Assembly (NCBI GenBank): GCA_010671905.1
Contig: JAAHII010000001.1
Coordinates: 2,170,001 to 2,234,000 of the forward strand
Direction of reading: 5' to 3'
Length of the DNA stretch: 64,000 nt
Source: Leptolyngbya sp. SIOISBB
GTDB taxonomy: Bacteria; Cyanobacteriota; Cyanobacteriia; Phormidesmidales; Phormidesmidaceae
Shown here: in pieces, positions 21,416 through 33,041 of the stretch
Position numbering within the stretch: position 1 is the stretch's first letter
How the letters are laid out: every line of letters starts with the position of its first letter
Translations under genes and position numbers: made by a program
The notes under the pieces: generated by a model
The model's input: only the letters and a program-made list of their open reading frames with translations
The model's database searches: none
Told to the model about the DNA's origin: nothing

Positions 21416-22610
21416 TCATTCGCTATCTTCAGACTCGATCAACTCGGCCGTGACTGTGCCACTGGGCGTAAATGTGATGCGGAATTGAGCGATCGGCTCG
21501 TCGATCTCACTTTCCGCATCAACCGGAATAAACGTCAGTCTCGGTAAAGGGGTGTCATCAATATTTTCTAGAGCGGCATCGTTTTCGTATTTGTAACCCA
21601 AGATTTCGCCATCTTCAGACACGGCAATGCGGTAAATCAAAGCCTCATCAAAGGCTGCGTCGTCAGCGAGCTCCTCTAAGGCCGACTCCAGCGTGGCTTC
21701 CACGTCGGCTGCGAGACCATCCAGGGCTTCGTCATCGGCGATCGCGGGTGCAGTAGAGAGTCGCCCTAACGCAATACCGGCTGCCACGGGACCGACGGCT
21801 TCATCTTCAGCTACCCTTGAAGTGTCTGCGATGGCGTCTGAATCGCTGTCTTCTGCAGCCTCAGTATCCGGATCGACATCAGCCGTGGTTGCATCTTCGT
21901 CCACACTCTCGCCCGCCGCTTCTGCAGCATCCGCATCAGGACTAGATGCTCCACTGTCATCCAAGTTAGCTGATTCAGCTTCTACAAGTTCTTCCAGCTG
22001 TTCAAGCTCTGATTGTGCTTCGTTTTGGCGGCGCTGGGGTTCAAACTCGGGCACCGGCACCATAAAAGAGTAAAACGGAGGCTGCTGCGAGGGCCGATAC
22101 TCCCACCGCTGCGGGAATGACTCGCTTCGTGGTCGGCTCGGCTGGGCGGGCGTGACGACGATTGAGGGGCGTCACCTGCAGACTCATATCGGGCAACGTG
22201 AACGTGTCTGCCAAGAGTTGATCGACTGCTTCGACTAGATCAAAGAGTTGAACAGAGTTGAGGTTAATCGTGGTTTGGGTTTCGGCACCATCCGCATTGG
22301 CAGTCGTTGCCACGAGCTGATGCCGCTGCTGATCAGTCAGTTGTAGAGTTACCGGTTGCGTGGCAGTCGGTTTATCTTCCAACGGGTAAGGCACGCCACT
22401 TAGTAATGATTGGGCATAGTCGCTAACGGTTTTGACTAAAGCATTCAAAAATTCTCGACCACCACTGAGGCGATCGGTCGTGCCAGGAAAAGTGCATTCC
22501 GAATTCAACACCACGGTGAGTGGCGAAGTAGGATCCGATTCTTCGCCGGTGACCAGGCCTTCAATGACCAGGTTGCAGTTAGGCAAAATGTACTGACGCT
22601 GTGCCGTCAT
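21416..22610 (-). CDS. DUF4335 protein, interrupted by one frameshift
   Basis: Two reading frames join into one 397-residue protein if one base is dropped from the A run 22064-22067 (restoring the membrane-helix end LLFMVPVPEFEP). The N-terminal 150 residues are the DUF4335 domain (start YILPNCNLVIEGL), then one membrane helix (AAVGVSALAAASVLL), a very acidic Asp/Glu/Ala-rich linker, and a conserved C-terminal domain (EDGEILGYKYENDAALENIDDTPLP). The combination is the normal cyanobacterial arrangement, which supports a sequencing error. It overlaps the upstream DUF3038 gene by four bases (ATGA); the two are usually neighbours. Function unknown. Confidence 0.82.
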
Positions 22611-23212
22611 ACGACTTCTCCATCAAACAGGCTGTTCCAAAGGCGTTGAGGTCCTTGAGTGCCCGTGCAAAATAACAGGCGAGTGAGCAATAGAATAGCG
22701 AGCTCATTCAGCTTTTCATCGGTACTGTAGGCAATCACCCCTGCCCGTTGGGGATTCATCCGGGCCCGGAAGAGGCTCCGAAATCGATGCAAGTATTCGG
22801 CCAGGCGAAAATGATGTTCTGGGGACAAATTTTGATCTTGCAATTGCTGATAGCCCAGCAGCAATTGACGCATCAAGACGGTTAGCCGTTTTGCCAAAAA
22901 GCAAATGACGAGGGTTAAGGCTTTGGCTTGATCAATAGACAACGGCTCGCGCTGACTTTGTCGCCGCATCGGGTTGGTACTTCTCATCAACCAGAGTTGG
23001 ACTCGACCGGGGATCACGGTTTGCAAACCGAGTTGCTCAGTGACTTTGAGCAGTGCTTCTGACCCAGCAACATCCAGGGATTCGATCGCTAGTATCAGCA
23101 AATCTAAATCCATCTTGATCCGGCGCGGGCATTCCTGCGACGGGATATTCGGGTTGACGAGCGTTTCTAAAAGCGAGGGCGATGATGGCGCCGGAGGACT
23201 GTCGATTTGCAT
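22607..23212 (-). CDS. DUF3038 protein
   Basis: 201-residue, mostly helical soluble protein of the cyanobacterial DUF3038 family; function unknown. Recognisable stretch: MDLDLLILAIESLDVAGSEA, followed by a helical core with LVICFLAKRLTVLMRQLLL and the C-terminal LNELAILLLTRLLFCTG. The N-terminal 30 residues are Pro/Ser-rich and less certain as coding, so a start at the internal ATG before DLDLLI is possible. It is translationally coupled with the DUF4335 gene by a four-base overlap. Confidence 0.85.
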   Translation of the reverse strand: MQIDSPPAPSSPSLLETLVNPNIPSQECPRRIKMDLDLLILAIESLDVAGSEALLKVTEQLGLQTVIPGRVQLWLMRSTNPMRRQSQREPLSIDQAKALTLVICFLAKRLTVLMRQLLLGYQQLQDQNLSPEHHFRLAEYLHRFRSLFRARMNPQRAGVIAYSTDEKLNELAILLLTRLLFCTGTQGPQRLWNSLFDGEVV

Positions 23213-23440
23213 ATCCTCAGTTCAGTAGGTCAGCAACATTAAAGTACCCGTGATCAAGCGGATAAATGACTCACACCAAGCAAGGGAGATCACCATCTTA
23301 GCTTTGACACACAAGCGCTCAACATACCGCAAAATGGCTTAATTCACCACTCTTATCCGGGGGGCGATCGCAAAATTTCAACAATGATGCTGAGCTATCA
23401 CTGCTGACTGCTCAACCCGTGAGAAAGTTGCCAACAATGG

Positions 23441-25753
23441 TTATTCATCAATTTCAGTCATATTCCGAACGTACCAATCACCGTCCTCTCGCACCAACTC
23501 GTACTGCATGGTCAGTGCGGTGTCATAGGAGAGAGTGGTATTACGCGTGCCAAGTTCAAAAAACTCAGCGACTTCATTCACTTCAGCTTCAACGGTGAGT
23601 TCCTCTGCCGTGGGGTCATCAGGTTCGACGCTGACGACATTGACCGAATGCTCAAAGGTGTAATACCAATTATCGCGTTCTCCACCCGCTGCCCGATTTT
23701 GCCACTGACTGAGTACCGGCTCCACTAACACGGTTTCAAGGACAGCTGTGTTGTGCTCTGGCCCCATGGCCAGGCGTTTTGCTTCCAGCCAGTTAGTAAT
23801 CGTGCGCTCAGCGACATCAGTGATGCCAATGGCTGCCTCGGGTGGCGGTTCTGTCGGTAGGCTGATGGGTGACTCAGACAAACTGATATTGAGGGCAGGT
23901 TGTTGAATCTTGGGACCGGAAAACAGTCCGCCAACCCAGGCGATCGCCCGCACTGTCACGATGCCCAAAGTGCCCATGGCGAGTAACCCGACAATAATCA
24001 CTGCGGCTAGACGGCCCCAGCGAGGAGATCGCGATGAACCCGAAGTTGGTGAAGGGGGTTGAGCGGGTGGTGCTACCACTTGGGCCGAGGGGCGATAGCC
24101 ATTGCTGGATACGTTCGATGCACGTCTGGCTGATTGACTGCTTTGTAATTGGCCATCGGGAGAAAGTTGGGAGACGCGTTCTGCCACACTCAGTTCGGCC
24201 TCTGCACTGGTCTCTGGTGCTGCTGTTCCGGCAGTCACGAGCTGTTCATCAACGAAAGATGAAGCGGGAGACGGTGATGCCTTCGTCACATCAGGCTGGC
24301 TTAACTGACCATTGAGGGGGGCTGTTGCAAAGGTTGAGCTGGGTAAAGGAGCCTCGGTCGAGGCCGGTGGATTGTCCCAGGCGGTTGGATAAGTCTTTGA
24401 GGCGGTTGCTACCGGTGCCAGCGGCATGGTTTCCAAAAATGACTGCACCTGCTGATCGGCAAAGTAATCTTTGAGGGCAGTTTGCTGATTAGTCAAATCA
24501 CGAAAGTGAGTGAACACCTCCTCTCGGAGCCACCGCTCAGCGTACAAACAGAGGCCAGGCAGCAGGTCTGGTGCCCCTTGAGAATGTTCTCGGATAAAGG
24601 CCAATGGTTCATACTCTTGACTCAGTTCCAGAGCGTGTCCGGCCTCTTCGGCCTGCCCGAGCAGCAAGGCACAAACGGCTTGTTCTAGATGCACATCTTG
24701 GTGGGTACCCACTCGCTGCAGGAGTTGTTTCGCCCGCTGCACTAGAGCCGGTTGATGAAAGGAAAAACCCCGCGCCAATAGTGCGTAAACGGCCAGATAA
24801 GTGGCGACTGCAGACGGTCGCCGGGCTTCTTTTTCAAAAATTTCTTGCTGTTCGGCAGCGGTCAGATAGCCTCGCAGTTGCTGAATAAAGCGCAAGAAAT
24901 CATCGGTTGAGAGGCCGGAGCGATCTTCACCGGCACCATCAATGCCGCCCCGCTCTGCCAACATCGCTTTCAAGAGTTGAAATCCCTGCCGCCGCTCAGT
25001 CGTCTGTTCGAGCGGCCGAGCCACCAGTTCCAACACCCGATAGGGGCGTAACTTGTATAGGTCGGCCTGTAACTCTGCCTGGATAGCAGGAAAATTATTC
25101 TCCTGTACCAGTAGGGTCAAGCCCGTATCGAGGGATTCAGCGGCGTTTTCGTATTGATTTTGTTGCCATTGTTCTCGCCCGAGCTCTAAGCAGGCAAGGG
25201 CAAGGGATAAGACGACATCGCCCTGCACCCGCTCTGGTTCACCGTAACGGCCATCGGCCAACGTATCGCTACCATTGGCCATAAACGGACGGCCTAGCCG
25301 GATCGCCTGCTCATATTCCCCGAGTTCCAGCAAAATCAGCAGGGCCCCCACGAACTGGTCATTCTCAATTTCTACCGTTGGCGAATAGGGTTCCGGCTTC
25401 GGCGACGGGGTCTTGTCGGCAGCGAGCGATCGCAAGGTTTCTTCACCCATTTGCGGATTGAAGTCCGGTGCTCCGCTTTCAACATCAGTCGATTTATTGA
25501 AGGCCTCTAACGCCCCTGGGGTGTAAGTACGAGCTAAAAATTGCGCATCATAGCTTTGCCGCTGTTCAGTATCGGCTAACCAACGGTAAGCCTCGTCAAT
25601 CAACGATTTGCGGGACTCAATCGCGACTTCAGAATATTCGCGCCGGGGCAATTGCAGCGTGCGATCGCGATGGGCTTGCTTGAGTTGCTCCGCCGTCGCT
25701 TGTATTGGTAAACCGAGTATTCGATAGTAATCCAGTGGAATGCGCACTGCCAT
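23441..25753 (-). CDS. ftn2: Cell-division protein Ftn2/ZipN (ARC6 homologue)
   Basis: Organises the FtsZ ring at mid-cell; the cyanobacterial ancestor of chloroplast ARC6. 770 residues. The N-terminus is a J-like domain (YYRILGLPIQATAEQLKQA, lacking an evident HPD). A long helical region follows (about 90-420), then a low-complexity linker, one membrane helix (AAVIIVGLLAMGTLGIVTV, about 585-605), and a periplasmic C-terminal DUF4101/IMS domain (about 650-770, LEAKRLAMGPEHNTAVLETVL). ATG at 25753 is chosen because PLDYYRILG follows at once; an upstream codon at 25780 adds nine atypical residues. Confidence 0.92.
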   Translation of the reverse strand: MAVRIPLDYYRILGLPIQATAEQLKQAHRDRTLQLPRREYSEVAIESRKSLIDEAYRWLADTEQRQSYDAQFLARTYTPGALEAFNKSTDVESGAPDFNPQMGEETLRSLAADKTPSPKPEPYSPTVEIENDQFVGALLILLELGEYEQAIRLGRPFMANGSDTLADGRYGEPERVQGDVVLSLALACLELGREQWQQNQYENAAESLDTGLTLLVQENNFPAIQAELQADLYKLRPYRVLELVARPLEQTTERRQGFQLLKAMLAERGGIDGAGEDRSGLSTDDFLRFIQQLRGYLTAAEQQEIFEKEARRPSAVATYLAVYALLARGFSFHQPALVQRAKQLLQRVGTHQDVHLEQAVCALLLGQAEEAGHALELSQEYEPLAFIREHSQGAPDLLPGLCLYAERWLREEVFTHFRDLTNQQTALKDYFADQQVQSFLETMPLAPVATASKTYPTAWDNPPASTEAPLPSSTFATAPLNGQLSQPDVTKASPSPASSFVDEQLVTAGTAAPETSAEAELSVAERVSQLSPDGQLQSSQSARRASNVSSNGYRPSAQVVAPPAQPPSPTSGSSRSPRWGRLAAVIIVGLLAMGTLGIVTVRAIAWVGGLFSGPKIQQPALNISLSESPISLPTEPPPEAAIGITDVAERTITNWLEAKRLAMGPEHNTAVLETVLVEPVLSQWQNRAAGGERDNWYYTFEHSVNVVSVEPDDPTAEELTVEAEVNEVAEFFELGTRNTTLSYDTALTMQYELVREDGDWYVRNMTEIDE

Positions 25754-26153
25754 CTTGTTTATCTGCCCATTTTTCGCCAATTCGTTGGATGCTGCCCAGA
25801 CCTGTATATCTGGAAGGATCTCTTCTGCTCTGAAGTAAATGCCCTCAAGTGCAGGTTACCTAAGTGGCCGCCTTGTCGAAATAAACGTCCCTCATCATAG
25901 GTCGGTTATCGAGTTCTTAACAGTCCAATCTGAGAACCTAGACTTCTAATTTTTCACATTCTCAAGCAGACGCCCCTATCTAGTGCAGGATTGTAGGTAT
26001 AGAATTGTTGAGCTTATGAGTATTGGGATGTGTCCCAAAGCTCATTCAGTAAATGGTTGCCTGGGAGTACTGTCGATGATTGACAATGCTCAACTGCTGG
26101 CCACTTTTGTTTATTGTGTAAAGTTGGAACTGCTGTAAGGATACGTCAAGCTC
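25754..26153. other. Intergenic region between ftn2 and pdhA
   Basis: 400 bases separating divergent genes, so it should hold promoters for both. AT-rich stretches at about 25920-25970 and 26100-26130 could carry -10 elements, but I see no clear operator, hairpin or gene. Confidence 0.5.
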
Positions 26154-27182
26154 ATGGCCCAGGAACGGACCCTCCCTGTATTTGATGCTGCCAATGCTCT
26201 GTTGACCCGTGAAGACGGACTCACGGTTTATGAGGACATGGTGCTCGGACGCTACTTCGAAGATAAGTGCGCTGAGATGTATTATCGGGGCCGGATGTTT
26301 GGCTTTGTGCATCTCTACAACGGGCAAGAGGCCGTCTCTTCTGGCGTGATCAAGTGTTTACGGTCTGATGACTACGTCTGTAGTACGTACCGTGACCACG
26401 TGCATGCATTGAGTGTCGGGGTACCCGCCAACAATGTCATGGCTGAGTTATTTGGTAAGCAAACGGGCTGTAGCAAAGGTCGTGGCGGTTCCATGCACCT
26501 ATTCTCGTCAGAACATAACTTGCTCGGGGGGTTTGCCTTCATTGGTGAGGGGATTCCGGTAGCGTTGGGGGCCGCCTTCCAGTCACACTATCGGCGCGTG
26601 GCCTTGGGCGATAGCAATGCTGATCAAGTCACAGCTTGCTTCTTTGGGGATGGCACGACAAATAACGGCCAGTTCTTTGAATGTCTCAATATGGCGGCCT
26701 TGTGGAAGTTACCCATCATTTTTGTGGTGGAGAATAACAAGTGGGCGATCGGGATGGCCCATGAGCGGGCCAGTTCTCAGACGGAAATCTATCAGAAGGC
26801 TAGCGTTTTTGGTATGGCTGGCGTTGAAGTTGATGGCATGGACGTATTGGCAGTGCGGGATGCGGCTAAAACTGCGGTCAGTCGCGCCCGCGCGGGGGAG
26901 GGGCCGACTCTGATTGAGTGTTTAACCTATCGCTTCCGAGGTCATTCACTGGCGGATCCGGACGAATTGCGTACTAAAGAAGAAAAGGAAGAATGGCTGT
27001 CGCGGGATCCTCTGAAGCGATTTGAAACCTATCTGCTGGGGCAAAAATTGGCCGCTGCGGATGAGCTGAAAGCGGTGCGCGACAAGATTCAAGCCATTGT
27101 GGATGAGGCCGTTACCTTTGCAGAGCAGAGTCCCGAACCTGATCCGAGCGAACTCCGCAGTTATATCTTTGCCGAGAGTTAG
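26154..27182 (+). CDS. pdhA: Pyruvate dehydrogenase E1 component, alpha subunit
   Basis: Thiamine-diphosphate-dependent decarboxylation of pyruvate within the pyruvate dehydrogenase complex that makes acetyl-CoA. 342 residues, family length. The ThDP-binding motif [17 protein letters not shown]...NN is clear (GDG about residue 162 to NN about residue 190). Other marks are [17 protein letters not shown] near the start, GRGGSMH, and the C-terminal [14 protein letters not shown] phosphorylation-loop-like region. AAGGATACGTC lies ahead of the ATG. Followed 93 bases later by pdhB. Confidence 0.97.
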   Translation: MAQERTLPVFDAANALLTREDGLTVYEDMVLGRYFEDKCAEMYYRGRMFGFVHLYNGQEAVSSGVIKCLRSDDYVCSTYRDHVHALSVGVPANNVMAELFGKQTGCSKGRGGSMHLFSSEHNLLGGFAFIGEGIPVALGAAFQSHYRRVALGDSNADQVTACFFGDGTTNNGQFFECLNMAALWKLPIIFVVENNKWAIGMAHERASSQTEIYQKASVFGMAGVEVDGMDVLAVRDAAKTAVSRARAGEGPTLIECLTYRFRGHSLADPDELRTKEEKEEWLSRDPLKRFETYLLGQKLAAADELKAVRDKIQAIVDEAVTFAEQSPEPDPSELRSYIFAES

Positions 27183-27275
27183 CATCGGCCCGGAATCACC
27201 GCAGCGAAGATGCGATCGCACTCCATACGCAATTTTTTCAGTCCATTCGACCTGTATCTCTAGAAGCACAATCTC

Positions 27276-28259
27276 ATGGCAGACACACTTTTATTTAATG
27301 CCCTCCGCGAAGCCGTTGATGAAGAAATGGGCCGAGATGACGCCGTCTTTGTCTTGGGGGAAGACGTCGGTGTTTACGGCGGTTCCTACAAGGTCACGAA
27401 AGGGCTGTATGAAAAATACGGCGAGTTTCGCGTGCTCGACACTCCGATCGCGGAAAATAGCTTTACGGGGATGGCGGTAGGGGCTGCTATGACCGGCCTG
27501 CGTCCCATCATTGAAGGGATGAATATGGGATTTTTGCTGTTGGCGTTTAACCAGATTGCCAATAATGCCGGGATGCTGCGCTACACCTCTGGCGGTAACT
27601 ACAAAATTCCGATGGTGATTCGTGGCCCCGGTGGTGTAGGACGGCAGTTGGGGGCCGAGCACTCTCAGCGGCTAGAGGCTTATTTTCAGGCGGTTCCAGG
27701 GCTAAAAATCGTCGCTTGCTCCACCCCTTACAACGCGAAGGGCTTGCTCAAATCAGCGATTCGCGATGACAATCCTGTCTTGTTTTTTGAGCACGTGCTG
27801 CTCTATAACCTCAAAGAAAACTTGCCTGAGCACGATTATCTGGTGCCTTTAGATAAGGCGGAGGTAGTGCGTCCCGGTAAAGATGTCACGATCTTGACCT
27901 ATTCCCGCATGCGGCATCACGTTACCCAGGCGACGAAGAAGCTTGAGCAGAAAGGCTTTGATCCCGAAATCATTGATCTGATTTCTCTGAAACCGTTGGA
28001 TTTTGAAACCATTGGCGCTTCGATTAAGAAAACCCACCGGGTCATTGTGGTAGAGGAATGTATGAGAACTGGGGGCATCGGGGCCGAAATTGTCGCTTCG
28101 ATTAACGATCGCTTCTTCGATGAACTCGATGCACCGATCCTGCGGATGTCTTCCCAAGACATCCCGACTCCGTACAACGGTAAACTAGAGAGTCTGACAA
28201 TCGTGCAGCCTCGTCAAATTGAGGAAGCGGTTGAGAAAATGATGGCATTGCAAATTTAA
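27276..28259 (+). CDS. pdhB: Pyruvate dehydrogenase E1 component, beta subunit
   Basis: Partner of PdhA; forms the alpha2beta2 E1 and provides part of the ThDP site. 327 residues. Visible family segments: [56 protein letters not shown], and the C-terminal [12 protein letters not shown]. Seven bases separate it from secD, so it heads a run with the secretion genes, an arrangement seen in other cyanobacteria. Confidence 0.97.
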   Translation: MADTLLFNALREAVDEEMGRDDAVFVLGEDVGVYGGSYKVTKGLYEKYGEFRVLDTPIAENSFTGMAVGAAMTGLRPIIEGMNMGFLLLAFNQIANNAGMLRYTSGGNYKIPMVIRGPGGVGRQLGAEHSQRLEAYFQAVPGLKIVACSTPYNAKGLLKSAIRDDNPVLFFEHVLLYNLKENLPEHDYLVPLDKAEVVRPGKDVTILTYSRMRHHVTQATKKLEQKGFDPEIIDLISLKPLDFETIGASIKKTHRVIVVEECMRTGGIGAEIVASINDRFFDELDAPILRMSSQDIPTPYNGKLESLTIVQPRQIEEAVEKMMALQI

Positions 28260-28266
28260 GGACATT

Positions 28267-29739
28267 ATGGGCAGACAACGGTTGCTGCTGGCAATGATTT
28301 TGGGGTTGGCGATCGCGGCGGTCTTCGTGATCAGCACGATTCCAACTCGGTTAGGGCTAGACCTGAGGGGGGGAACACAGTTGACCCTCCAGGTAGAAAC
28401 CACCGAGAAAGTTCCCACGATCACTGATCAGGATATGGAAGCGGTGCAGCGAGTCATCTCTGATCGGGTTAACGAGTTAGGGGTGTCAGAAACCTCTGTA
28501 CAGCAATTGGGGCAGAACCAGTTGTTAGTGCAGTTGCCTGGAGTCAGCAACCCAGAGCAAGCTCAGCGGGTTCTCGGTGAAACGGCTCAGTTGGAGTTTC
28601 GACCCCAAAGTCCTAATACCGAACAACAATTTCAGATTGAAAATCAGATTTTGCAGCAGCATCAGTTAGAACTGCTTGCCCTTCAAGAGATTGCTAATAC
28701 GGACTCACAAACGCTATTGGAATCGGCCACCAGTGAGGATGATGCCGCCACGAGCAGCAGTGCCGATATAGAACAGCAAATTCAGGCGGCCCAACAAGCC
28801 ATTCAGCAAAGTAATCGCGCGATCCAGGATCTCTTTTCTCCAGCGGATTTGACGGGGCAAGCGTTGACCGATGCGTACGCGCGCCCGCGCCAAAGTGGAA
28901 ATCTGTGGGAAGTGGTAATCCAGTTTGATGCGGCTGGAGCCAACCAGTTCGCTGAGATTAGTCGCGATATCGCGGGAACCGGACGCAGTATCGGTATTTT
29001 TCTCGATAACCGCTTGATCAGTGCCCCCACCGTTGACGTACAGTACGCTGAAACCGGCATCACCGGCGGTAGTGCGGTCGTGTCCGGTAACTTTGATGCA
29101 GAATCCGGTAGCGACTTAGCGATTCAGCTGCGCGGTGGGGCGTTGCCGCTGCCGGTGGAGGTTGTAGAAACTCGCACCGTGGGACCGACCTTGGGCCAAG
29201 ACAGCATTCGCCGTAGTCTGTATGCCGCGATCGTCGGGCTCGTCTTAGTGCTGATCTTTATGGCGGTTTACTACCGTCTACCGGGCGTTTTGGCTGATGT
29301 GGCCCTGGTGGTTTATGCACTGTTGACGTTAGCCGCTTTCAACATCTTCGGGGTGACCCTCACCCTGCCAGGCATTGCCGGTTTCATTCTCAGTATTGGC
29401 ATGGCAGTGGATGCTAATGTGCTGATCTTTGAGCGCACCCGCGAAGAGTTGAGAAGTGGTAAAACCCTTTATCGTTCTGTCGAATCTGGTTTTTATCGAG
29501 CGTTTTCCAGCATTCTCGACAGCAATGTCACCACCCTGATTGCCTGTGCGGCACTGTTCTGGTTTGGGGCTGGTTTGGTCAAAGGGTTTGCGCTCACCTT
29601 GGCAATTGGCGTCGTGATTAGTCTGTTTACCGCTGTCACGTGTAGCCGCACGTTGCTGCTTTTCTCGCTCAGCTGGCCACAATTTCGTAAGCCTGCACTC
29701 TTTTGCCCCGGCCTGTCTACCGAACCTGCGAAGCCATGA
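28267..29739 (+). CDS. secD: Protein translocase subunit SecD
   Basis: Membrane component that, with SecF, uses the proton gradient to help pull proteins through SecYEG. 490 residues. One N-terminal membrane helix, a large periplasmic region with the P1 fold ([27 protein letters not shown]), a Gln/Glu-rich insertion (about 120-190), then five more helices with the RND motif region [15 protein letters not shown]. The last codons overlap the SecF start (ATGA). Confidence 0.96.
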   Translation: MGRQRLLLAMILGLAIAAVFVISTIPTRLGLDLRGGTQLTLQVETTEKVPTITDQDMEAVQRVISDRVNELGVSETSVQQLGQNQLLVQLPGVSNPEQAQRVLGETAQLEFRPQSPNTEQQFQIENQILQQHQLELLALQEIANTDSQTLLESATSEDDAATSSSADIEQQIQAAQQAIQQSNRAIQDLFSPADLTGQALTDAYARPRQSGNLWEVVIQFDAAGANQFAEISRDIAGTGRSIGIFLDNRLISAPTVDVQYAETGITGGSAVVSGNFDAESGSDLAIQLRGGALPLPVEVVETRTVGPTLGQDSIRRSLYAAIVGLVLVLIFMAVYYRLPGVLADVALVVYALLTLAAFNIFGVTLTLPGIAGFILSIGMAVDANVLIFERTREELRSGKTLYRSVESGFYRAFSSILDSNVTTLIACAALFWFGAGLVKGFALTLAIGVVISLFTAVTCSRTLLLFSLSWPQFRKPALFCPGLSTEPAKP

Positions 29740-30701
29740 AGTTAGATATTATTCGACAGCGATCGTTTTGGTGGCTAATCTCTGGTCTGGTGATCCTGGC
29801 TAGTTTGATCGGCATGATTATTAGTTGGCAGCAGTTTGGTGCGCCCTTACGACCTGGGTTAGATTTCGTAGGGGGAACTCGCATTCAAGTCACACGAGAT
29901 TGTGCCGTGGCGGACTGTAGCGCGGCAATCGACTCCGCTGATGTGCGATCGCTCTTAGCTGATCAAGGACTCGAAACGGGCGTCATTCAAGTCACAGGCA
30001 ATGAAGGACAGAGCGTCTCCATTCGTACGCGCAATTTGAACGTGGATGAAGAGGCCGCTTTGCGCTCGGCACTAGAGGCTGACATTGGCCCCTTAGATAA
30101 TCGGGCGATTCAGATTGACTCAGTGGGACCATTAATCGGTCAGCAGCTATTTGCCTCGGGCTTACTGGCGCTGATTGTGGCCTTTGCGGGAATTGTGATT
30201 TATCTCAGCATCCGTTTCCAATTGGATTATGCCTTGCTGGCGATCGTGGCGCTGCTACATGATGTGGTGATTACGATGGGACTATTCGCCTGGTTGGGCT
30301 TACTCCTCAAGGTTGAGGTCAATAGCCTATTTATCGTGGCATTGCTAACGATTGTCGGCTTCTCGGTAAACGACACCGTGGTGATTTACGATCGCATTCG
30401 CGAAAACATCAAGCTGCATCCCGAACGTCATATCAATGACCTGGTAGACGATGGCGTCAACCAAACCTTGACTCGTTCGATTAATACCACTCTGACAACT
30501 GTCTTACCACTCTTAGCGATCGTGTTGTTTGGCGGAGAAACCCTGAAATTCTTTGCGTTGGCTTTAATCGCGGGTTTTATTGCCGGGGCCTACTCCAGTA
30601 TTTTTGTTGCCAGCACTTTGCTCGCGTGGTGGCGGGTGAAATCAGGGAAAGCGATCGTGGGTCTTGTAGAACCCAACCAACCGGCAGAAGAAATGACCTA
30701 G
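29736..30701 (+). CDS. secF: Protein translocase subunit SecF
   Basis: Partner of SecD in the inner or thylakoid membrane. 321 residues, six helices, periplasmic segment after helix one with the [10 protein letters not shown] motif. The core [16 protein letters not shown] is the SecF hallmark. The ATG at 29736 overlaps the secD stop by four bases, giving translational coupling; an in-frame upstream codon at 29703 would lie inside secD. Confidence 0.96.
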   Translation: MKLDIIRQRSFWWLISGLVILASLIGMIISWQQFGAPLRPGLDFVGGTRIQVTRDCAVADCSAAIDSADVRSLLADQGLETGVIQVTGNEGQSVSIRTRNLNVDEEAALRSALEADIGPLDNRAIQIDSVGPLIGQQLFASGLLALIVAFAGIVIYLSIRFQLDYALLAIVALLHDVVITMGLFAWLGLLLKVEVNSLFIVALLTIVGFSVNDTVVIYDRIRENIKLHPERHINDLVDDGVNQTLTRSINTTLTTVLPLLAIVLFGGETLKFFALALIAGFIAGAYSSIFVASTLLAWWRVKSGKAIVGLVEPNQPAEEMT

Positions 30702-30710
30702 TCGATACCT

Positions 30711-31049
30711 GTGCCTTCTGAAACAGCACCACTGATCACTGAACAAATGCTTATGCTGCGGCGACGTTGGATGCGTCGCTGGTGGTTAACGCTATTGTTG
30801 CTGTGGACTTCGGTCGGGGTGCTTAGCATATGGAGCCTGCGTCGGACCTGGCAGCAACTGGCGGACTACTTTACCTGGTCAGCCTTACGCTATGGGCTGG
30901 CGTTCAATCGACTGGCGGCGATCGGCCTCGGATTGTGTGTGGGATTAACCGTCGCCCTACTGGTCAAAGAAGTCCGGTTTTTCTTCTTTGGGCTCACCCA
31001 GACAGAACGTCAAGACTTGATCAAAGCCCTACACAAGCGGCAGTCATAG
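30711..31049 (+). CDS. Small membrane protein downstream of secF
   Basis: 112 residues from a GTG at 30711, nine bases past secF, so very likely in the same transcript. Two hydrophobic helices (WWLTLLLLWTSVGVLSIW and AAIGLGLCVGLTVALLV) separate a basic N-terminus and a charged C-terminus (TQTERQDLIKALHKRQ). I do not recognise a named family. An internal ATG at 30747 is an alternative start. Confidence 0.65.
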   Translation: MPSETAPLITEQMLMLRRRWMRRWWLTLLLLWTSVGVLSIWSLRRTWQQLADYFTWSALRYGLAFNRLAAIGLGLCVGLTVALLVKEVRFFFFGLTQTERQDLIKALHKRQS

Positions 31050-31176
31050 CCCTATATCAAGCTACATTCCGATCTCGCTGTCCATGTGTTGACAACACGT
31101 GCCAGTCAACAGTGACGAAAATTGATGGTCTAAAGCGCCTCATTGTGGAAAGGGATGTTTTACAATAGCAAAGCCT

Positions 31177-31261
31177 GGAGAGGTGGCAGAGTGGTCGAAT
31201 GCGTCCGACTTGAAATCGGATGAGCCGCAAGGTTCCGAGGGTTCGAATCCCTCCCTCTCCG
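31177..31261 (+). tRNA. trnS-UGA: tRNA-Ser (anticodon UGA)
   Basis: Acceptor arm GGAGAGG/CCTCTCC closes the molecule, with G as discriminator base. The anticodon loop is CTTGAAA, giving UGA. The T loop is GGTTCGAATCC and a long variable arm is present, as expected for class II serine tRNA. CCA is not encoded. Its 3' half is repeated in decayed form at 56068-56122. Confidence 0.96.
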
Positions 31262-31511
31262 TTGTTTTAGCATTCGTCACTTGTTCCGAATAGTGTAAAT
31301 ATTGTTAGGTTCTCTAGTCGTATTTAAGTCGCGAACGAGCAACGGTTAGAGTAAGAGTCAGCTGCTTCTTATACGCTGGTGAGTACCTTTCAGGATGGCA
31401 GCTCTGATGTGTGGAGAGCATTGTTATTGCTAAAGCTGGGTAAGTGCGTTAGCAGTAGATTTGGATTCGTTGCAAAGTCACTAAGGGAAGCGCAAATAAA
31501 TAAGGCCCCAG

Positions 31512-32723
31512 TTAATTGGGGACAACAGTGATGTCCCACTTTGGTAAATGCTCAGAGCGTTGCCACTGCTGTTCGTAAGCTTCTAGCTCCTCTTTAGGTA
31601 CCGTTATCTGCTTCTGGTAGCCCCCGTCCACTAGCTGGACCGAGGGCTTGATGCCATTCCAAGTCATGTTGCTCGCCCATTGCAATGCGGCCTCAACGGT
31701 GGTGAGCAAAGCGCCATTCCAATAGTTTTCAAGCGCCGCCCAACAGCGTTCAATCGGATTGTACTTGCTGTGATAAGGCGGATAGTAAATGAGATTGACC
31801 TTCAGCCCTGTGGTTTGACAGAACTGCGCCATGCGCTTGATGAACTGGGTGCGATTACTTCTGATAGCAGAACCGCCATCTAAGTCGATAGCCAGTTCCT
31901 CCACCGCTGGATAGTCCTGCCGATGTGCCTGCCACCAGGCGAGCAGACAATCCACGATGAAGTCGCTGGTTTCGGCGGACTGTCCAAAGTAGAGCCACAA
32001 TTGGCTCCCCGCGCACATCGAGGATGCCAAAGGGCACTAAGACTGACTGCCAATGGTCATCATGGTCGTCCGCTTGGTGGGCTTTAAGCCGACGCGCTTT
32101 CCCCCCTTTCGAGAGATTGCCGATTTTGACTTTGGCTTTGCTATCAATGGACAGTCGCAGCACCTTCGGGTTGCGGTCGGCGGCTTGGTGGGCGCTGGCC
32201 ACGTGGGCAAAAATGGCGTCCGGCTCTGGTAACTTTTTCTGAGGCTTTACCTTTTGTGTTTTTTTAGCCGATAGCCCAGGCGATTGAGAATATTGCCCAT
32301 CGTCTGACGGCAAGGCAAGTCCGAGGCCGCGTAACCGTGGTCTGTGACTAAGGCTTCTAACACGGCGGCAGCGGTTACTTTGGTGTATCGAAACGGCGTC
32401 TTCAGTTGCGGGTCGGCGTGACACTGCTCGGCCAACAGCTCGTGAATATCGGCCGCCAATCCAGGCAACTTCTCTTCGGTCTTTAGAGCGCCTCTCGCCG
32501 AGTAGTTGTCGAAGCAGACCCGGCCGGTGCGACGCTCGTGCAATCCCAGTTGCACCGCTTGGCGTTTCCAGCCTAGGTAGGTTTCCGCTTTGCGTGCCGA
32601 GCCCTCAAAGTAGTCTGCCGTCGCTTTGGCCATAAAGGCTCGCTTCTTCGAGCCGGTCAGTTTCTTCGCGGCGTCCTTCAACGTTGACTTGACTGTTTCA
32701 TCCAGGGTCACCCCAATGCGCAT
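31512..32723 (-). mobile_element. ISAzo13-like transposase gene in three frames
   Basis: The reconstructed 403-residue protein has an N-terminal helical region (start MRIGVTLDETVKS), a central RLSIDSKAKVKIGNLSKGGK segment and the C-terminal DDE-type core (AIDLDGGSAIRSNRTQF, YYPPYHSKYNPIERCW). The first frame change is a -1 shift at the T run 32259-32265 (A7 on the coding strand, codons AAA AAA), a classic slippery site; the second is one surplus base in the C run 32007-32010. Terminal inverted repeats were not identified, so only the gene is given. The element is either active by frameshifting or spoiled by base-call error. Confidence 0.75.
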
Positions 32724-33041
32724 GGCCCAGCCTCTTGAATGCTAATAGACTCGCATGATAACTGGTACTTTATCTGTGAGCGCCTCCCTAAGCTGTAGCT
32801 GAAAGTGTCTCAATTGAAAGCCAGCTTGAGTCCGTTCTCTTGCTAGAGCGCTTTGACTGGCAGGACTGGCTCAAAATATGACTAATCAAGATACGACTGA
32901 CATGCCTCATGATGAGGCAATAGCGTTTCTGGAGCGGAAAACAGAGACCTTTAAGGGGATGACTATCCGGTAATGTCCTACAGGCAGAATTGAGAAGTCC
33001 TCTATTTTGCTGCTCTCCTCATAGTTCTGAAATCCGTCTGT

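Noticed and set aside
32724-33041. Possible ISAzo13 terminal region
   Set aside because: I could not find matching inverted ends on both sides of the transposase, so no element border is claimed.
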